Source of the DNA: an uncultured Clostridia bacterium | Lineage (GTDB): Bacteria > Bacillota > Clostridia > Oscillospirales > Acutalibacteraceae | Direction: 5' to 3' | Length of the DNA: 64,000 nt | Assembly (NCBI GenBank): GCA_946566955.1 | Contig: CAMNXD010000001.1 | Location: 62,001-126,000, forward strand | Shown: piece after piece, positions 27,372 to 35,516 of the stretch | How positions within the stretch are numbered: the first letter of the stretch is position 1 | Layout: each line of letters starts with the position of its first letter | Position numbers and translations under genes: made by a program | The notes under the pieces: model-generated | The model's database searches: none | Seen by the model: only the letters and a program-made list of their open reading frames with translations | Told to the model about the DNA's origin: nothing

Positions 27372-27601
27372 TTATTTTTTAGAACGAGGCACTTTGTTTA
27401 TTAAGAGTTTTTTACCTACGTAATCAATCAGCTTTGCTACATCTTGTAGAGAAGTTACAGCTACTGCACTACCATACAGGGCGAGACTGACTTTTCTATT
27501 ATGTAGAATTCTATTTAATTTTTCATCATTCCCTCTATTCTCGATTGAATTTTTAGCTTAGCTTTTTGTCCGTAAGTTGCCTTTATAAAGCCGTAAATCA
27601 T
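27372..27601 (-). pseudogene. Broken small gene (frameshift), unknown family
   Basis: On the minus strand an ATG at 27601 opens 28 codons (MIYGFIKATYGQKAKLKIQS...) ending at a TAA. The reading continues in another frame as LNRILHNRKVSLALYGSAVA...KVPRSKK to a stop at 27372. Adding one base to the T5 tract at 27519-27523 (A5 on the coding strand) fuses the two into a coherent protein of about 77 residues. No SD precedes the ATG, so the 5' end may also be lost. Both halves have normal-looking residue composition for a basic helical protein. I do not recognise the family. A sequencing error in the homopolymer is the alternative. Confidence 0.5.
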
Positions 27602-27845
27602 AGTTTACAAAATTAAAGCTTTTAATTCTTAAGTGTAGAAATGATGAATACTTTGTAGGTGGAATAGTAAAATAGAGCTAGATATGGCGGTAAAAGAGTT
27701 GAACACAAAATTATGTCGTACTAAAATAAGAGAAACTCGAGAACTTCGGATACAACGTGGAAAATAATACTTAAAAATCGATTTATTATTTTTAGTAAGG
27801 GCGGTTATTTATAGTACATTTAGGATTTCAAAGGATGAGCAAAAA
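27602..27845. other. Intergenic stretch upstream of priA, no gene seen
   Basis: The gap between the methyltransferase and priA is 587 bases, unusually long here. Apart from the broken gene I see only a 27-codon plus-strand frame (27684-27767, MAVKELNTKLCRTKIRETRE...) without an SD, probably debris. No terminator, repeat or clear promoter stands out. Confidence 0.4.
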
Positions 27846-30299
27846 ATGGCTGAAAAATTAGTTGGGAAAATAGCAATTGAAGGCATTAACTATGAAAATG
27901 ATATTTTATATAGTTATGTTGTTTCAAACGAACTTTCTGAGGCATTTAAAATAGGCAAAAGAGTAATAGTAGGGTTTGGAAGGAGCAATTTTAAGCGCCG
28001 TGGTTTGGTGCTCGAATTATCAATGGAAAAAAACGAAGATACAAAGAATTTAAAAGGAATCTCTGCTATAATTGACGACTCACCTGTAATATCGCCAGAA
28101 ATGGTAAAAATTATTAAGTGGATAAAAGACCATTATTTTTGTTCGTACTATGAAGCTTTTAAACTGACCTTCCCCGAAAAGATTGGAAAAAGCTTTAAAG
28201 GTATTAAGTGCAGTGTAAATCCGGACGTTTGCATAGAAACTTTGAGCGATGAAGAAAGAAATTTTATTAATCAAGTGACTACAACATTAGGTAATAATTT
28301 TTTTCTTGAAGACTTAAAAAAATTAAAGATTAAAAATTTTAGTAAATTCATTGATTTGCTTACCAAAAAAAAAGTAATAATTCAGAACTTCGAAATTAAA
28401 AATGTAGCACGCAAAAAGATAGTTAAACTTTTTAAACTTTCTAAAGATATAGATTATTCGGCTTTTCGTCTGAGTGAAAAACAGTTTAGAGTATGTGACT
28501 TTCTAGAGAAACATAAAGAAGCTTCTAAACAAGAAATTTGTAGCTCATTAAAAATTACCGACTTTGTAATTAAATCTCTTTTGAAGAAAAAAATAATTAT
28601 AGAATTTGAAGTGGATAAAGTTCAGGAAAGCCATTTAGAAACTAATGATGCACCTTTCGATGCCACACTTAGTCCAGAACAGGAAAGGGCATTTAGGACG
28701 CTCCTGAAAGAGTGCAAAAAAGGAGAGCCTATAACTTCTTTGCTCCATGGAGTTACAGGAAGCGGAAAGACTCAGGTTATTTTAAAGCTTATGGATTACA
28801 TTTTAAAAATTAATAAAAATGCTATATTTTTAGTACCCGAAATAGCACTCACTTTGCAGTTTATAAATCTTTTTACATCGAGATATAAAGAAAAAGTAGC
28901 TGTGATTCACAGTGGAATATCAAACTCTCAAAAAATTGAGTCATGGGAAAAAATAAAAAATGGAGAAGTAAAGGTAGTTATCGGAGCTAGAAGTGCGGTA
29001 TTTGCTCCTTTTGAAAATTTAGGAATTATAGTCATAGACGAAGAACACGAATTTACTTATAAATCGGAATTTTCTCCTCGGTTTGATGCAAGAGAAGTGG
29101 CGAAATATCGATGTGCGTATCATAAATGTCTTTTAGTTTTATCTTCTGCCACTCCTTCGATAGAGTCTTATTATCTAGCTCAGCAAGGTAAATACGTTCT
29201 TTGCCCTTTGGAGCAAAGATACGGCAATTTAAGTTTACCGGAAGTAAAAATAGTTGATATGAACGGTAGATATAGCTATGAAGGTGAACTGCTTTTTAGC
29301 AAGGAACTTTTAGAAGCTATTAAGGAGGAAATATTCAAAGGTAAGCAAGTTATTATTCTTATAAATAGAAGAGGTTTTAATACTTTTGTAAAGTGCACCA
29401 CATGCGGTGAAGTTCAAATGTGTCCTTACTGCAGTGTGTCGCTTAGCTTTCATAAGAGTAATAATCGTCTTTTATGCCACTACTGTGGGTACTCAAAGGA
29501 TTTTTCTGAAAGATGTATTTCTTGCGGCGAAGGCCGGCTTTTGTACTTGGGTTTTGGCACGCAAAAAGCAGAATTTCAGCTTAAAAACTTAGTACCGGAA
29601 GCCAAAGTACTTAGACTTGACTCTGATACAAAATCAAAAGACGAAAATTCAAAGAAAGAAATAATAAAAAGTTTCGAGGAAGGACTCTATAACGTTTTGA
29701 TAGGGACTCAAATGATTTCTAAAGGATTTAATTTTCCAAAGGTAAGCTTAGTAGGAATTTTAATGATTGATCAATATCTTTATAGTAATGATTTTAAAGG
29801 AAGCGAAAAAGCTTTTTCACTTATAACTCAAACCGTTGGACGAGCCGGACGCAAAGAAGCTGGCGGAAAAGCTATAATTCAAACGTTTACTCCAGAAAGC
29901 GAGACCTTGCAGCTAGCGGCATCTCAAGATTATAAAAGATTTTTTGCTGAAGAACTGACGATGAGAAGGCTTATGTTAAATCCTCCTTTTGCAGATGTAT
30001 GTGTTATTATGTTTCGCGGGAAAAATGAGGATATAGTTTATGATTCTTGCTGTAAGTTTTTCGTAAGGCTTCAAGGTCTTGTTAAGTCTAGCTATAGTGG
30101 ACTTCCTTTGAGAATACTGCGTCCTACTCCTGCAATGATAAAGAAAGTTGCTGGAGATTATAGATATAAAATTGTTTTAAAATGCAAAAACAATAAAAAG
30201 TTTCGGGATATGATAAATAATCTCCTTACAGATAAATCAAGTTTTCAAACTAAAAGAGTTTCAATAATAGTTGATATTAATCCGATATCGATTTTATAA
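27846..30299 (+). CDS. priA: Primosomal protein N' (replication restart helicase)
   Basis: PriA reloads the replisome at collapsed forks. The 817-residue superfamily 2 helicase has a DNA-binding N-terminus, Walker A GVTGSGKTQ near residue 302, DEEH at about 398, and zinc-binding cysteines between residues 517 and 560 (CTTCGEVQMCPYC, CHYCG, CISCGEG). Motif V/VI is GTQMISKGFNFP and QTVGRAGRKEAGG. AAGGATGAG precedes the ATG. Its last 23 bases overlap the convergent mtnN. Confidence 0.97.
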   Translation: MAEKLVGKIAIEGINYENDILYSYVVSNELSEAFKIGKRVIVGFGRSNFKRRGLVLELSMEKNEDTKNLKGISAIIDDSPVISPEMVKIIKWIKDHYFCSYYEAFKLTFPEKIGKSFKGIKCSVNPDVCIETLSDEERNFINQVTTTLGNNFFLEDLKKLKIKNFSKFIDLLTKKKVIIQNFEIKNVARKKIVKLFKLSKDIDYSAFRLSEKQFRVCDFLEKHKEASKQEICSSLKITDFVIKSLLKKKIIIEFEVDKVQESHLETNDAPFDATLSPEQERAFRTLLKECKKGEPITSLLHGVTGSGKTQVILKLMDYILKINKNAIFLVPEIALTLQFINLFTSRYKEKVAVIHSGISNSQKIESWEKIKNGEVKVVIGARSAVFAPFENLGIIVIDEEHEFTYKSEFSPRFDAREVAKYRCAYHKCLLVLSSATPSIESYYLAQQGKYVLCPLEQRYGNLSLPEVKIVDMNGRYSYEGELLFSKELLEAIKEEIFKGKQVIILINRRGFNTFVKCTTCGEVQMCPYCSVSLSFHKSNNRLLCHYCGYSKDFSERCISCGEGRLLYLGFGTQKAEFQLKNLVPEAKVLRLDSDTKSKDENSKKEIIKSFEEGLYNVLIGTQMISKGFNFPKVSLVGILMIDQYLYSNDFKGSEKAFSLITQTVGRAGRKEAGGKAIIQTFTPESETLQLAASQDYKRFFAEELTMRRLMLNPPFADVCVIMFRGKNEDIVYDSCCKFFVRLQGLVKSSYSGLPLRILRPTPAMIKKVAGDYRYKIVLKCKNNKKFRDMINNLLTDKSSFQTKRVSIIVDINPISIL

Positions 30300-30975
30300 A
30301 TTTATAAAGTAAAGAAGCGGCATTTTTAGAAGAAGATTTTATAAAAGAATAAAAATCTGTTGAAGATTTTTTATTAGCGCAGTCCGAGATAGCACGCAAA
30401 ATTGCAAATTCAATATTATTTAGATAACATACCTGAGCAATGCTTCCCGCTTCCATTTCGCAGGCGAGTCCCCGGAAATCTTTCTTGAGTTTTTTTAGTT
30501 TACTCATCGAGCTTATAAACTGATCTCCGGTTAGCACTGTTCCAACATGAAAGTTAAACCCTTCAGATTTTTTAGCGCACTCTGTGAGCTTTTTTACTAC
30601 CCATGGTGTGCAGCTTATTTCAACTTTATTTATACCGCTTATTTCTCCTTTTTTTCTACCTGGAAAGATTGAAATATCAAAGTCGTGCTGGATAGCTGCG
30701 CTGCATATAACAACGTCTCCAATTTTAATATTTTCATCAATAGCACCTGCAACTCCAACGTTTATAGTAAGCTCTGGATTATATTTATCTATTAAAGCTT
30801 GAGTACACATAGCGGCACTGACTTTACCCACACCGCATATAGTCAAGACGCACTTTTTTCTCTCAATTTCGCCGAGAGTAAATTCAAATGGACCTGATTT
30901 TTCAATGTGAGAGTTTTGCATCAAAATTTTAATTTGTTCTAGTTCTTCTTTCATGGCGCAAATAATAGCAATCAT
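30277..30975 (-). CDS. mtnN: 5'-methylthioadenosine/S-adenosylhomocysteine nucleosidase
   Basis: MtnN (Pfs) cleaves adenine from MTA and SAH, recycling by-products of methylation and polyamine synthesis; the window also holds methyltransferases and a polyamine importer. The 232-residue protein has IAIICAMKEELEQI, the core VGVAGAID, the purine-site ACEMEAGSIAQVC and the catalytic Asp in ISDCANKKS. GGAG lies 9 bases before the ATG. Confidence 0.95.
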   Translation of the reverse strand: MIAIICAMKEELEQIKILMQNSHIEKSGPFEFTLGEIERKKCVLTICGVGKVSAAMCTQALIDKYNPELTINVGVAGAIDENIKIGDVVICSAAIQHDFDISIFPGRKKGEISGINKVEISCTPWVVKKLTECAKKSEGFNFHVGTVLTGDQFISSMSKLKKLKKDFRGLACEMEAGSIAQVCYLNNIEFAILRAISDCANKKSSTDFYSFIKSSSKNAASLLYKFIKSISD

Positions 30976-31005
30976 TTTTTATACTCCAATTTTTTAAAAT
31001 ATTTA

Positions 31006-31036
31006 TGAATTTATACTTAGGTTAATTCACATAATA
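31006..31036 (+). promoter_or_regulatory. Sigma-G-like promoter of spoVAE
   Basis: TGAATT (31006-31011), an 18-base spacer, then CATAATA (31030-31036). This resembles the forespore sigma-G/sigma-F type consensus (TGMATA, 17-18 bases, CATnnTA). It lies about 85 bases before the spoVAE start. The B. subtilis spoVA operon is sigma-G dependent. Confidence 0.5.
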
Positions 31037-31119
31037 AGCTTATATGGAATTATACTTTACTTTTCTTCAAAGTAAAAGGTAGAGAGATATTATTTTTATT
31101 TAGAGGGAGATGTTCTATT

Positions 31120-31476
31120 TTGGATTATTTAAAAGCCTTTGTTGTAGGAGGAATAATTTGTTTGCTAGCTCAGATTCTCATTGATAAAACCAATATGACT
31201 CCTGCAAGAATTCTTGTACTTTTAGTGGTGCTCGGAGTAGTTTTAACGGCTCTGGGATTATACGAGCCACTAGTTAAATTTGCAGGTGCTGGAGCGACTG
31301 TGCCGCTTTGTGGATTCGGGTACCTTATGGCCAATGGAGTTGTTGATGCTATTCAAAAGCATGGATTTTTAGGGGTCATTACGGGCGGACTTACTGCAGG
31401 GGCAGCGGGAATTTCAGCAGCAATATTTTGCGGATACGTTGCAGCACTTTGCTCGCGCTCTCAAGATAAATCTTAA
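31120..31476 (+). CDS. spoVAE: Stage V sporulation protein AE
   Basis: SpoVAE is a small inner-membrane protein of the dipicolinate channel used for uptake into the forespore and release at germination. The 118-residue protein is almost wholly hydrophobic with the family core ILIDKTNMTPARILVLLV and YEPLVKFAGAGATVPLCGFG. TTG 31120 follows GAGGGAGATG. In relatives spoVAC-spoVAD-spoVAE are contiguous; here spoVAE stands alone with a promoter and terminator. It is functionally tied to dpaAB at 6.8 kb. Confidence 0.93.
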   Translation: MDYLKAFVVGGIICLLAQILIDKTNMTPARILVLLVVLGVVLTALGLYEPLVKFAGAGATVPLCGFGYLMANGVVDAIQKHGFLGVITGGLTAGAAGISAAIFCGYVAALCSRSQDKS

Positions 31477-31498
31477 AAAGTTTTTTAGGCATAAATCA

Positions 31499-31523
31499 TC
31501 CACCCAATTGGGTGGAATTTTTT
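31499..31523 (+). terminator. Terminator of spoVAE
   Basis: TCCACCC and GGGTGGA pair around AATT, followed by ATTTTTTAATTTT. Confidence 0.85.
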
Positions 31524-32718
31524 AATTTTCGTAAAAACCTGGTATTTTGCTGCTTAGGTATTCTTTCATTGCTTGTCCTAGAGGGTTAGGGTTACTGGAG
31601 CATTCCGAGTGAGCAAAGACCTCTGCAAACCATTCGCAAACGTTTGTTTCTCCGTATGTGCTTATTTTTTCGCTTATATTACTTCCGTGATTTTTCTTTG
31701 CTATTTTAATAATTTCTTCCTTCATATTTTCTTCTGATTTCTCAGCTGAATTATTTATAATTAACCACTGTAAAATATGCCCAAGTTCATGCGTTGCAAC
31801 AGCAGGAAGAATTCTTTTATAATCCATAGGAGAATGATGGCCCATTTTGTTAACGACGTTTCCACCGGCAAGAAGATAATTTATGGGATAGTTTACTAAT
31901 TCTATATTGCTTAAATTACTGTAAGCCCGTCCGAATCCGTTTAAATGTCCTTCTTCACCAACTTTGCCAAAAATTATATCAGTAAGTGGATGAGGAGCAC
32001 CTGGCATGAATTTAATTTTAAACTTAGTTCCTCTATAGTTATGATACGTTATCAACATTTGGGCAAACGGCGGGTGATCATCAAAAACTCTGTTAATTTC
32101 TCTCATATATACTAAAAATAGCTTAGGGTTCTTTTTATATTCTTCTTCCCCTTCAACTGCAAAGTATTTTTTTGATCCTTCGTTTTCTCGGGATTCAAGC
32201 TTTTTGATCTCTTCTTCAAGCTTTTTTAAAGCTTCTTCATCGGTCATTTTATCTATGTCTTCCAGCATATATCTTTTCGCTCCTTTGGCGGCACCAAATA
32301 AAGACCCCGTTGCTACCAATGCCCCTCCAGCTGTGACTGCTGCACCTTTTATAAGTTTAGAGTGATTTTTATAAAATTCCTTTGATTTAATCTCTAAATT
32401 CTTGCTCAAACTAATACTGGAAGGCGGAGCGATATGTTTAGAAACGAGTGCGGCAGAAGTACTAGGCATAGAAGAAAGAGTAGTAACAGCAGCAAGAGCA
32501 GCAGCGGGAATTTTAGAATTTCCGCCAGCAGTTTCCTCTAGGCTAAAGTCATCTAGTTCATTTATACGTTGAGTTTTTAGTTCCACTTTGATTTTTTTCA
32601 ATGCGTTCAAAGCCAAACTTGCTTCACTATGAGATAAAGTCCTGGGGGCGGAATCTTGTACGGCTTTTTCCCACTTATTTTGAATGTCTTCAAGTTTATT
32701 TAATATTTCATTTGACAT
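31522..32718 (-). CDS. Putative zinc metallopeptidase (HELGH) with double-glycine motif
   Basis: A 398-residue protein. HELGH at 310-314 and a downstream ISTYGETNVCEWFAE (Glu362 the likely third zinc ligand) resemble gluzincins such as the anthrax lethal-factor-like (ATLF) group; this assignment is by eye. Residues 54-66, ELDDFSLEETAGG, match a double-glycine processing site (Leu at -12 and -7, Gly-Gly), but sit after a 53-residue helical N-terminus. Residues 123-146 are a Gly/Ala-rich hydrophobic segment. There is no Sec signal. The TAATTTC-GGTGGTG region upstream supplies the SD. It could be a protease aimed at another cell or a membrane-bound housekeeping protease. Confidence 0.6.
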   Translation of the reverse strand: MSNEILNKLEDIQNKWEKAVQDSAPRTLSHSEASLALNALKKIKVELKTQRINELDDFSLEETAGGNSKIPAAALAAVTTLSSMPSTSAALVSKHIAPPSSISLSKNLEIKSKEFYKNHSKLIKGAAVTAGGALVATGSLFGAAKGAKRYMLEDIDKMTDEEALKKLEEEIKKLESRENEGSKKYFAVEGEEEYKKNPKLFLVYMREINRVFDDHPPFAQMLITYHNYRGTKFKIKFMPGAPHPLTDIIFGKVGEEGHLNGFGRAYSNLSNIELVNYPINYLLAGGNVVNKMGHHSPMDYKRILPAVATHELGHILQWLIINNSAEKSEENMKEEIIKIAKKNHGSNISEKISTYGETNVCEWFAEVFAHSECSSNPNPLGQAMKEYLSSKIPGFYEN

Positions 32719-32751
32719 AATTTCACACCACCTAATAAAATATACATTTAT

Positions 32752-32780
32752 ATTTTAAGTTTGAAACTAAAATTAGTCAA
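32752..32780 (-). promoter_or_regulatory. Promoter of the HELGH protease gene
   Basis: Minus strand: TTGACT (32780-32775), 17 bases, TAAAAT (32757-32752). Confidence 0.65.
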
Positions 32781-32838
32781 TATATAAAAACTGGTTTTTG
32801 AAAGTAAAAAATTCAATTTTTGTTTTAAATCAAAATAG

Positions 32839-32867
32839 TTGTTGTGAGCTGAAAAGAGAGATATAAT
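32839..32867 (+). promoter_or_regulatory. Promoter of rsmA
   Basis: TTGTTG (32839-32844), 17 bases, TATAAT (32862-32867), about 34 bases before the rsmA start. Confidence 0.65.
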
Positions 32868-32900
32868 CAAAGTAAAAAAATATGACTGGGTGATTTTAAG

Positions 32901-33758
32901 TTGAAAAATCTATCAAATATAAATACGGTTAAAAGTATAGTCAAAAATAATAATTTTAAATTTTCTAAGGGATTAGGTCAAAATTTTATAGTAGCCCCTG
33001 AAGTTTGTCCTAAAATGGCCGAAGCATGCAATCTGTCGGAGGGAATAATAGAAATAGGGCCGGGAATAGGTACCTTAACCTTAGAACTTGCAAAAAGATT
33101 TAAAAAAGTTGTTGCAATTGAAATTGATAAACGTTTAATACCGATTTTAAATGAGAATTTATCTGAGTTTAAAAACGCTGAAGTGATTCAAGGTGATATT
33201 TTAAAAATAAATATTAAAGACCTTATAGCTTCTAATTTTTCAGAATGTAAAAAAATTAGCATATGTGCTAATTTACCTTACTATATTACTTCTGAGGTTA
33301 TAATGCATATACTTGAAAGCGAGGTTGATATAAATTCAATAGTCCTAATGATTCAAAAAGAAGCAGCTGAACGTATATGTGCACTTCCTGGGACGCGAAA
33401 ATCAGGGGCAATCAGTTTGGCAGTTAGATATTTTGGAATTCCCGAGATACTATTTGATGTAAAAAGAGAGTGCTTTGTTCCTGCACCAAAGGTGGACTCA
33501 AGCGTTATAAAGATAGATTTAAATGATAAATCCAGCAGACATAAAATAAAAAATAAGAGGTCTTTCTTTAAAGTTGTGCGTGCGGCATACTCTCAAAGAA
33601 GAAAAAATTTACTAAATTCTTTAAGCCGAGGATTAGGCATTTCTAAAGAAGAAATATTAGATGTTTTAATGAAAGCTAATATAAACTCTTGCTCTAGAGC
33701 TGAAAACCTTACGTTTGACGATTTTGCTAAGCTTTCAAACTTGCTCTTTGAATTTTAA
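32901..33758 (+). CDS. rsmA: 16S rRNA dimethyladenosine transferase
   Basis: RsmA (KsgA) dimethylates the two adjacent adenines of the 3'-terminal 16S hairpin. The 285-residue protein has FSKGLGQNFIV, the SAM motif IIEIGPGIGTLTLEL, and the catalytic ICANLPYYITSEVI. AAYSQRRKNLLNSL marks the C-terminal domain. Start is TTG 32901 behind GGGTGAT. Its end overlaps the convergent tadA by 24 bases. Confidence 0.96.
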   Translation: MKNLSNINTVKSIVKNNNFKFSKGLGQNFIVAPEVCPKMAEACNLSEGIIEIGPGIGTLTLELAKRFKKVVAIEIDKRLIPILNENLSEFKNAEVIQGDILKINIKDLIASNFSECKKISICANLPYYITSEVIMHILESEVDINSIVLMIQKEAAERICALPGTRKSGAISLAVRYFGIPEILFDVKRECFVPAPKVDSSVIKIDLNDKSSRHKIKNKRSFFKVVRAAYSQRRKNLLNSLSRGLGISKEEILDVLMKANINSCSRAENLTFDDFAKLSNLLFEF

Positions 33759-34214
33759 ATCGTGTTTTTTTCTTAGATTTTTAAAAAATAAAGATAAAAT
33801 TTCTGAACATTCTTGTTTTAAAACGTCTTTTTCTACCTGGGGCTTATGATTATATGGCAAGCTAAATAAATCTATAACTGATTCGCACGAACCAGCTTTA
33901 GGGTCATTTGCTCCATAAACCACTTTAGAAATACGTGAGTTAATTATTGCTCCTGCACACATTGGGCATGGCTCTAAAGTAACGTATATTGTGCAGCCAG
34001 TAAGTCTCCAGCGTTTAAGCTTTTGGCAAGCTTGATTTATAGCCACTATCTCGGCATGAGAAAGAGCATTGCAAGAGAGTTCTCTTTTATTTCGGCCGCG
34101 GGATATAATTTTATTTTCATAAACTACTACTGCACCTATAGGAACTTCCATTTCGCTTTGAGATTTTTTAGCTTCTCTCAAGGCTTCTTTCATGAATTTT
34201 TCATCGTCTGTCAT
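33735..34214 (-). CDS. tadA: tRNA adenosine-34 deaminase
   Basis: TadA converts A34 to inosine in tRNA-Arg(ACG). The 159-residue deaminase has the zinc motif LSHAEIVAI (His53, Glu55) and EPCPMCAGAI (Cys83, Cys86). SD GGAGA precedes the ATG. It lies 20 bases downstream of the cation exporter gene on the same strand. Confidence 0.95.
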   Translation of the reverse strand: MTDDEKFMKEALREAKKSQSEMEVPIGAVVVYENKIISRGRNKRELSCNALSHAEIVAINQACQKLKRWRLTGCTIYVTLEPCPMCAGAIINSRISKVVYGANDPKAGSCESVIDLFSLPYNHKPQVEKDVLKQECSEILSLFFKNLRKKHDLKFKEQV

Positions 34215-34234
34215 AGTTTTATCTCCAAGAAATT

Positions 34235-35407
34235 TTAATCTTTAAAGTAGCTTCGATTTATATCTACCATGCATTCGTATCCAGGTTCTATTTTTTCTAA
34301 GCTTAAAGTTATAGCTTTAGATATTTCAGCGTCGCTCTTATCGACGTCATAAGGAATAGAAAGATGAAATATAACTACCGGAGATTGCCCTGGGACTATC
34401 CTTAAATCGTAGATTTTGGAGTCTTTATGAATTAGCTTTACAAAAGCTGAAATTTTATCGCGCATGTTATTTACTATTCTGTCGTCAGCTTCTACTGGAT
34501 CCATATGAATTATAGCTTGGCATTTAAACTTATTTTTAAGAGTTTTTTCGAGAGCATCTATTTTATCGTGTAAATCCATAATGTTTTTGTTTGCACGGAC
34601 TTCTGCATGAAAAGATATAAAGCTTCTTCCAGGTCCATAATTATGAATAGTCAGCTCGTGGATACCTAAGATGTCGGGAAAGTCTTCTACCACTTTATAT
34701 ATTTTCTCTACGAACTTAGGGTCTGGAGACTGACCCAAAAGAGGACTTAAAGTTTCTTTTATCATGCTAATACCTGTAAATATTATAAATAAAGCTACTC
34801 CTATACCTAAATAGGCATCGATAGATATCCCGGAAAAATAGTTTATTAAAGTTCCCACTAAGATAGTTAAAGTTATAATTGCATCGCCAAGACTGTCAAA
34901 TGCTGTAGCTTTCATAGCTGTAGAGTTTATCATACTGCCAATTTTTTGATTAAAGTTTCCCAGCCAAAGCTTTACTATCAGTGAAGCTGTGAGAATTATA
35001 AAAGTAGTTATTCCGTACGTTACATCCTGGGGATTAAATATTTTTTCTACTGAAGATTTTGTAAATTCAATGCCCATAAATATTATTGCAATTGAAACTA
35101 TTAACCCCGAAACGTATTCTATTCTGCCATATCCAAAAGGATGGTCTTTATCGGCGGGACTATCGGAAGTTTTAAAGCATATTAAAGTTACGATTGAAGA
35201 AATGGCATCCGAAAGGTTATTAAAAGCATCCGCACTTATAGCTATAGAAGAAGTTATTATTCCTGCAAAGAATTTAAAAGCCGAGAGTGTAAGATTGGAG
35301 ATTATTCCCACAATACCACTGAGCATACCCAAGCGTCTTCTGGCTTTGAAGTCTTCGGCGTTTATATTTTCAGAAACAAATTTTTTGATAAGGAAATTAG
35401 AAATCAC
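34235..35407 (-). CDS. Cation diffusion facilitator family transporter
   Basis: A CDF metal/proton antiporter of 390 residues, with six predicted helices and a long cytoplasmic C-terminal domain. Metal-site motifs are ADAFNNLSDA in helix 2 and AFDSLGDAII in helix 5. HPFGYGRIEYVSGL is the family loop. Zn, Fe, Mn or Co export is typical; the metal cannot be read. The start is GTG 35407. The GGGGGTGA SD lies 27 bases upstream, with a 6-bp hairpin (35414-35431) between it and the start that would bring them together. Confidence 0.9.
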   Translation of the reverse strand: MISNFLIKKFVSENINAEDFKARRRLGMLSGIVGIISNLTLSAFKFFAGIITSSIAISADAFNNLSDAISSIVTLICFKTSDSPADKDHPFGYGRIEYVSGLIVSIAIIFMGIEFTKSSVEKIFNPQDVTYGITTFIILTASLIVKLWLGNFNQKIGSMINSTAMKATAFDSLGDAIITLTILVGTLINYFSGISIDAYLGIGVALFIIFTGISMIKETLSPLLGQSPDPKFVEKIYKVVEDFPDILGIHELTIHNYGPGRSFISFHAEVRANKNIMDLHDKIDALEKTLKNKFKCQAIIHMDPVEADDRIVNNMRDKISAFVKLIHKDSKIYDLRIVPGQSPVVIFHLSIPYDVDKSDAEISKAITLSLEKIEPGYECMVDINRSYFKD

Positions 35408-35516
35408 AGATTTGTAGGCAATTTCGCCTACTTCACCCCCATAAAGATAGATGATAAATTAAGAATTACAATAAATGGGAGTATTATACTATTTTTTGAA
35501 AATTTTGTTAAGTAGA

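Noticed and set aside
27684-27767. 27-codon frame MAVKELNTKLCRTKIRETRE...
   Set aside because: No SD, no clear promoter and no recognisable domain; kept only as possible debris.
35408-35516. NiCo/czcD-type riboswitch before the cation exporter
   Set aside because: Only one short hairpin is present; the conserved four-way junction sequences are absent.
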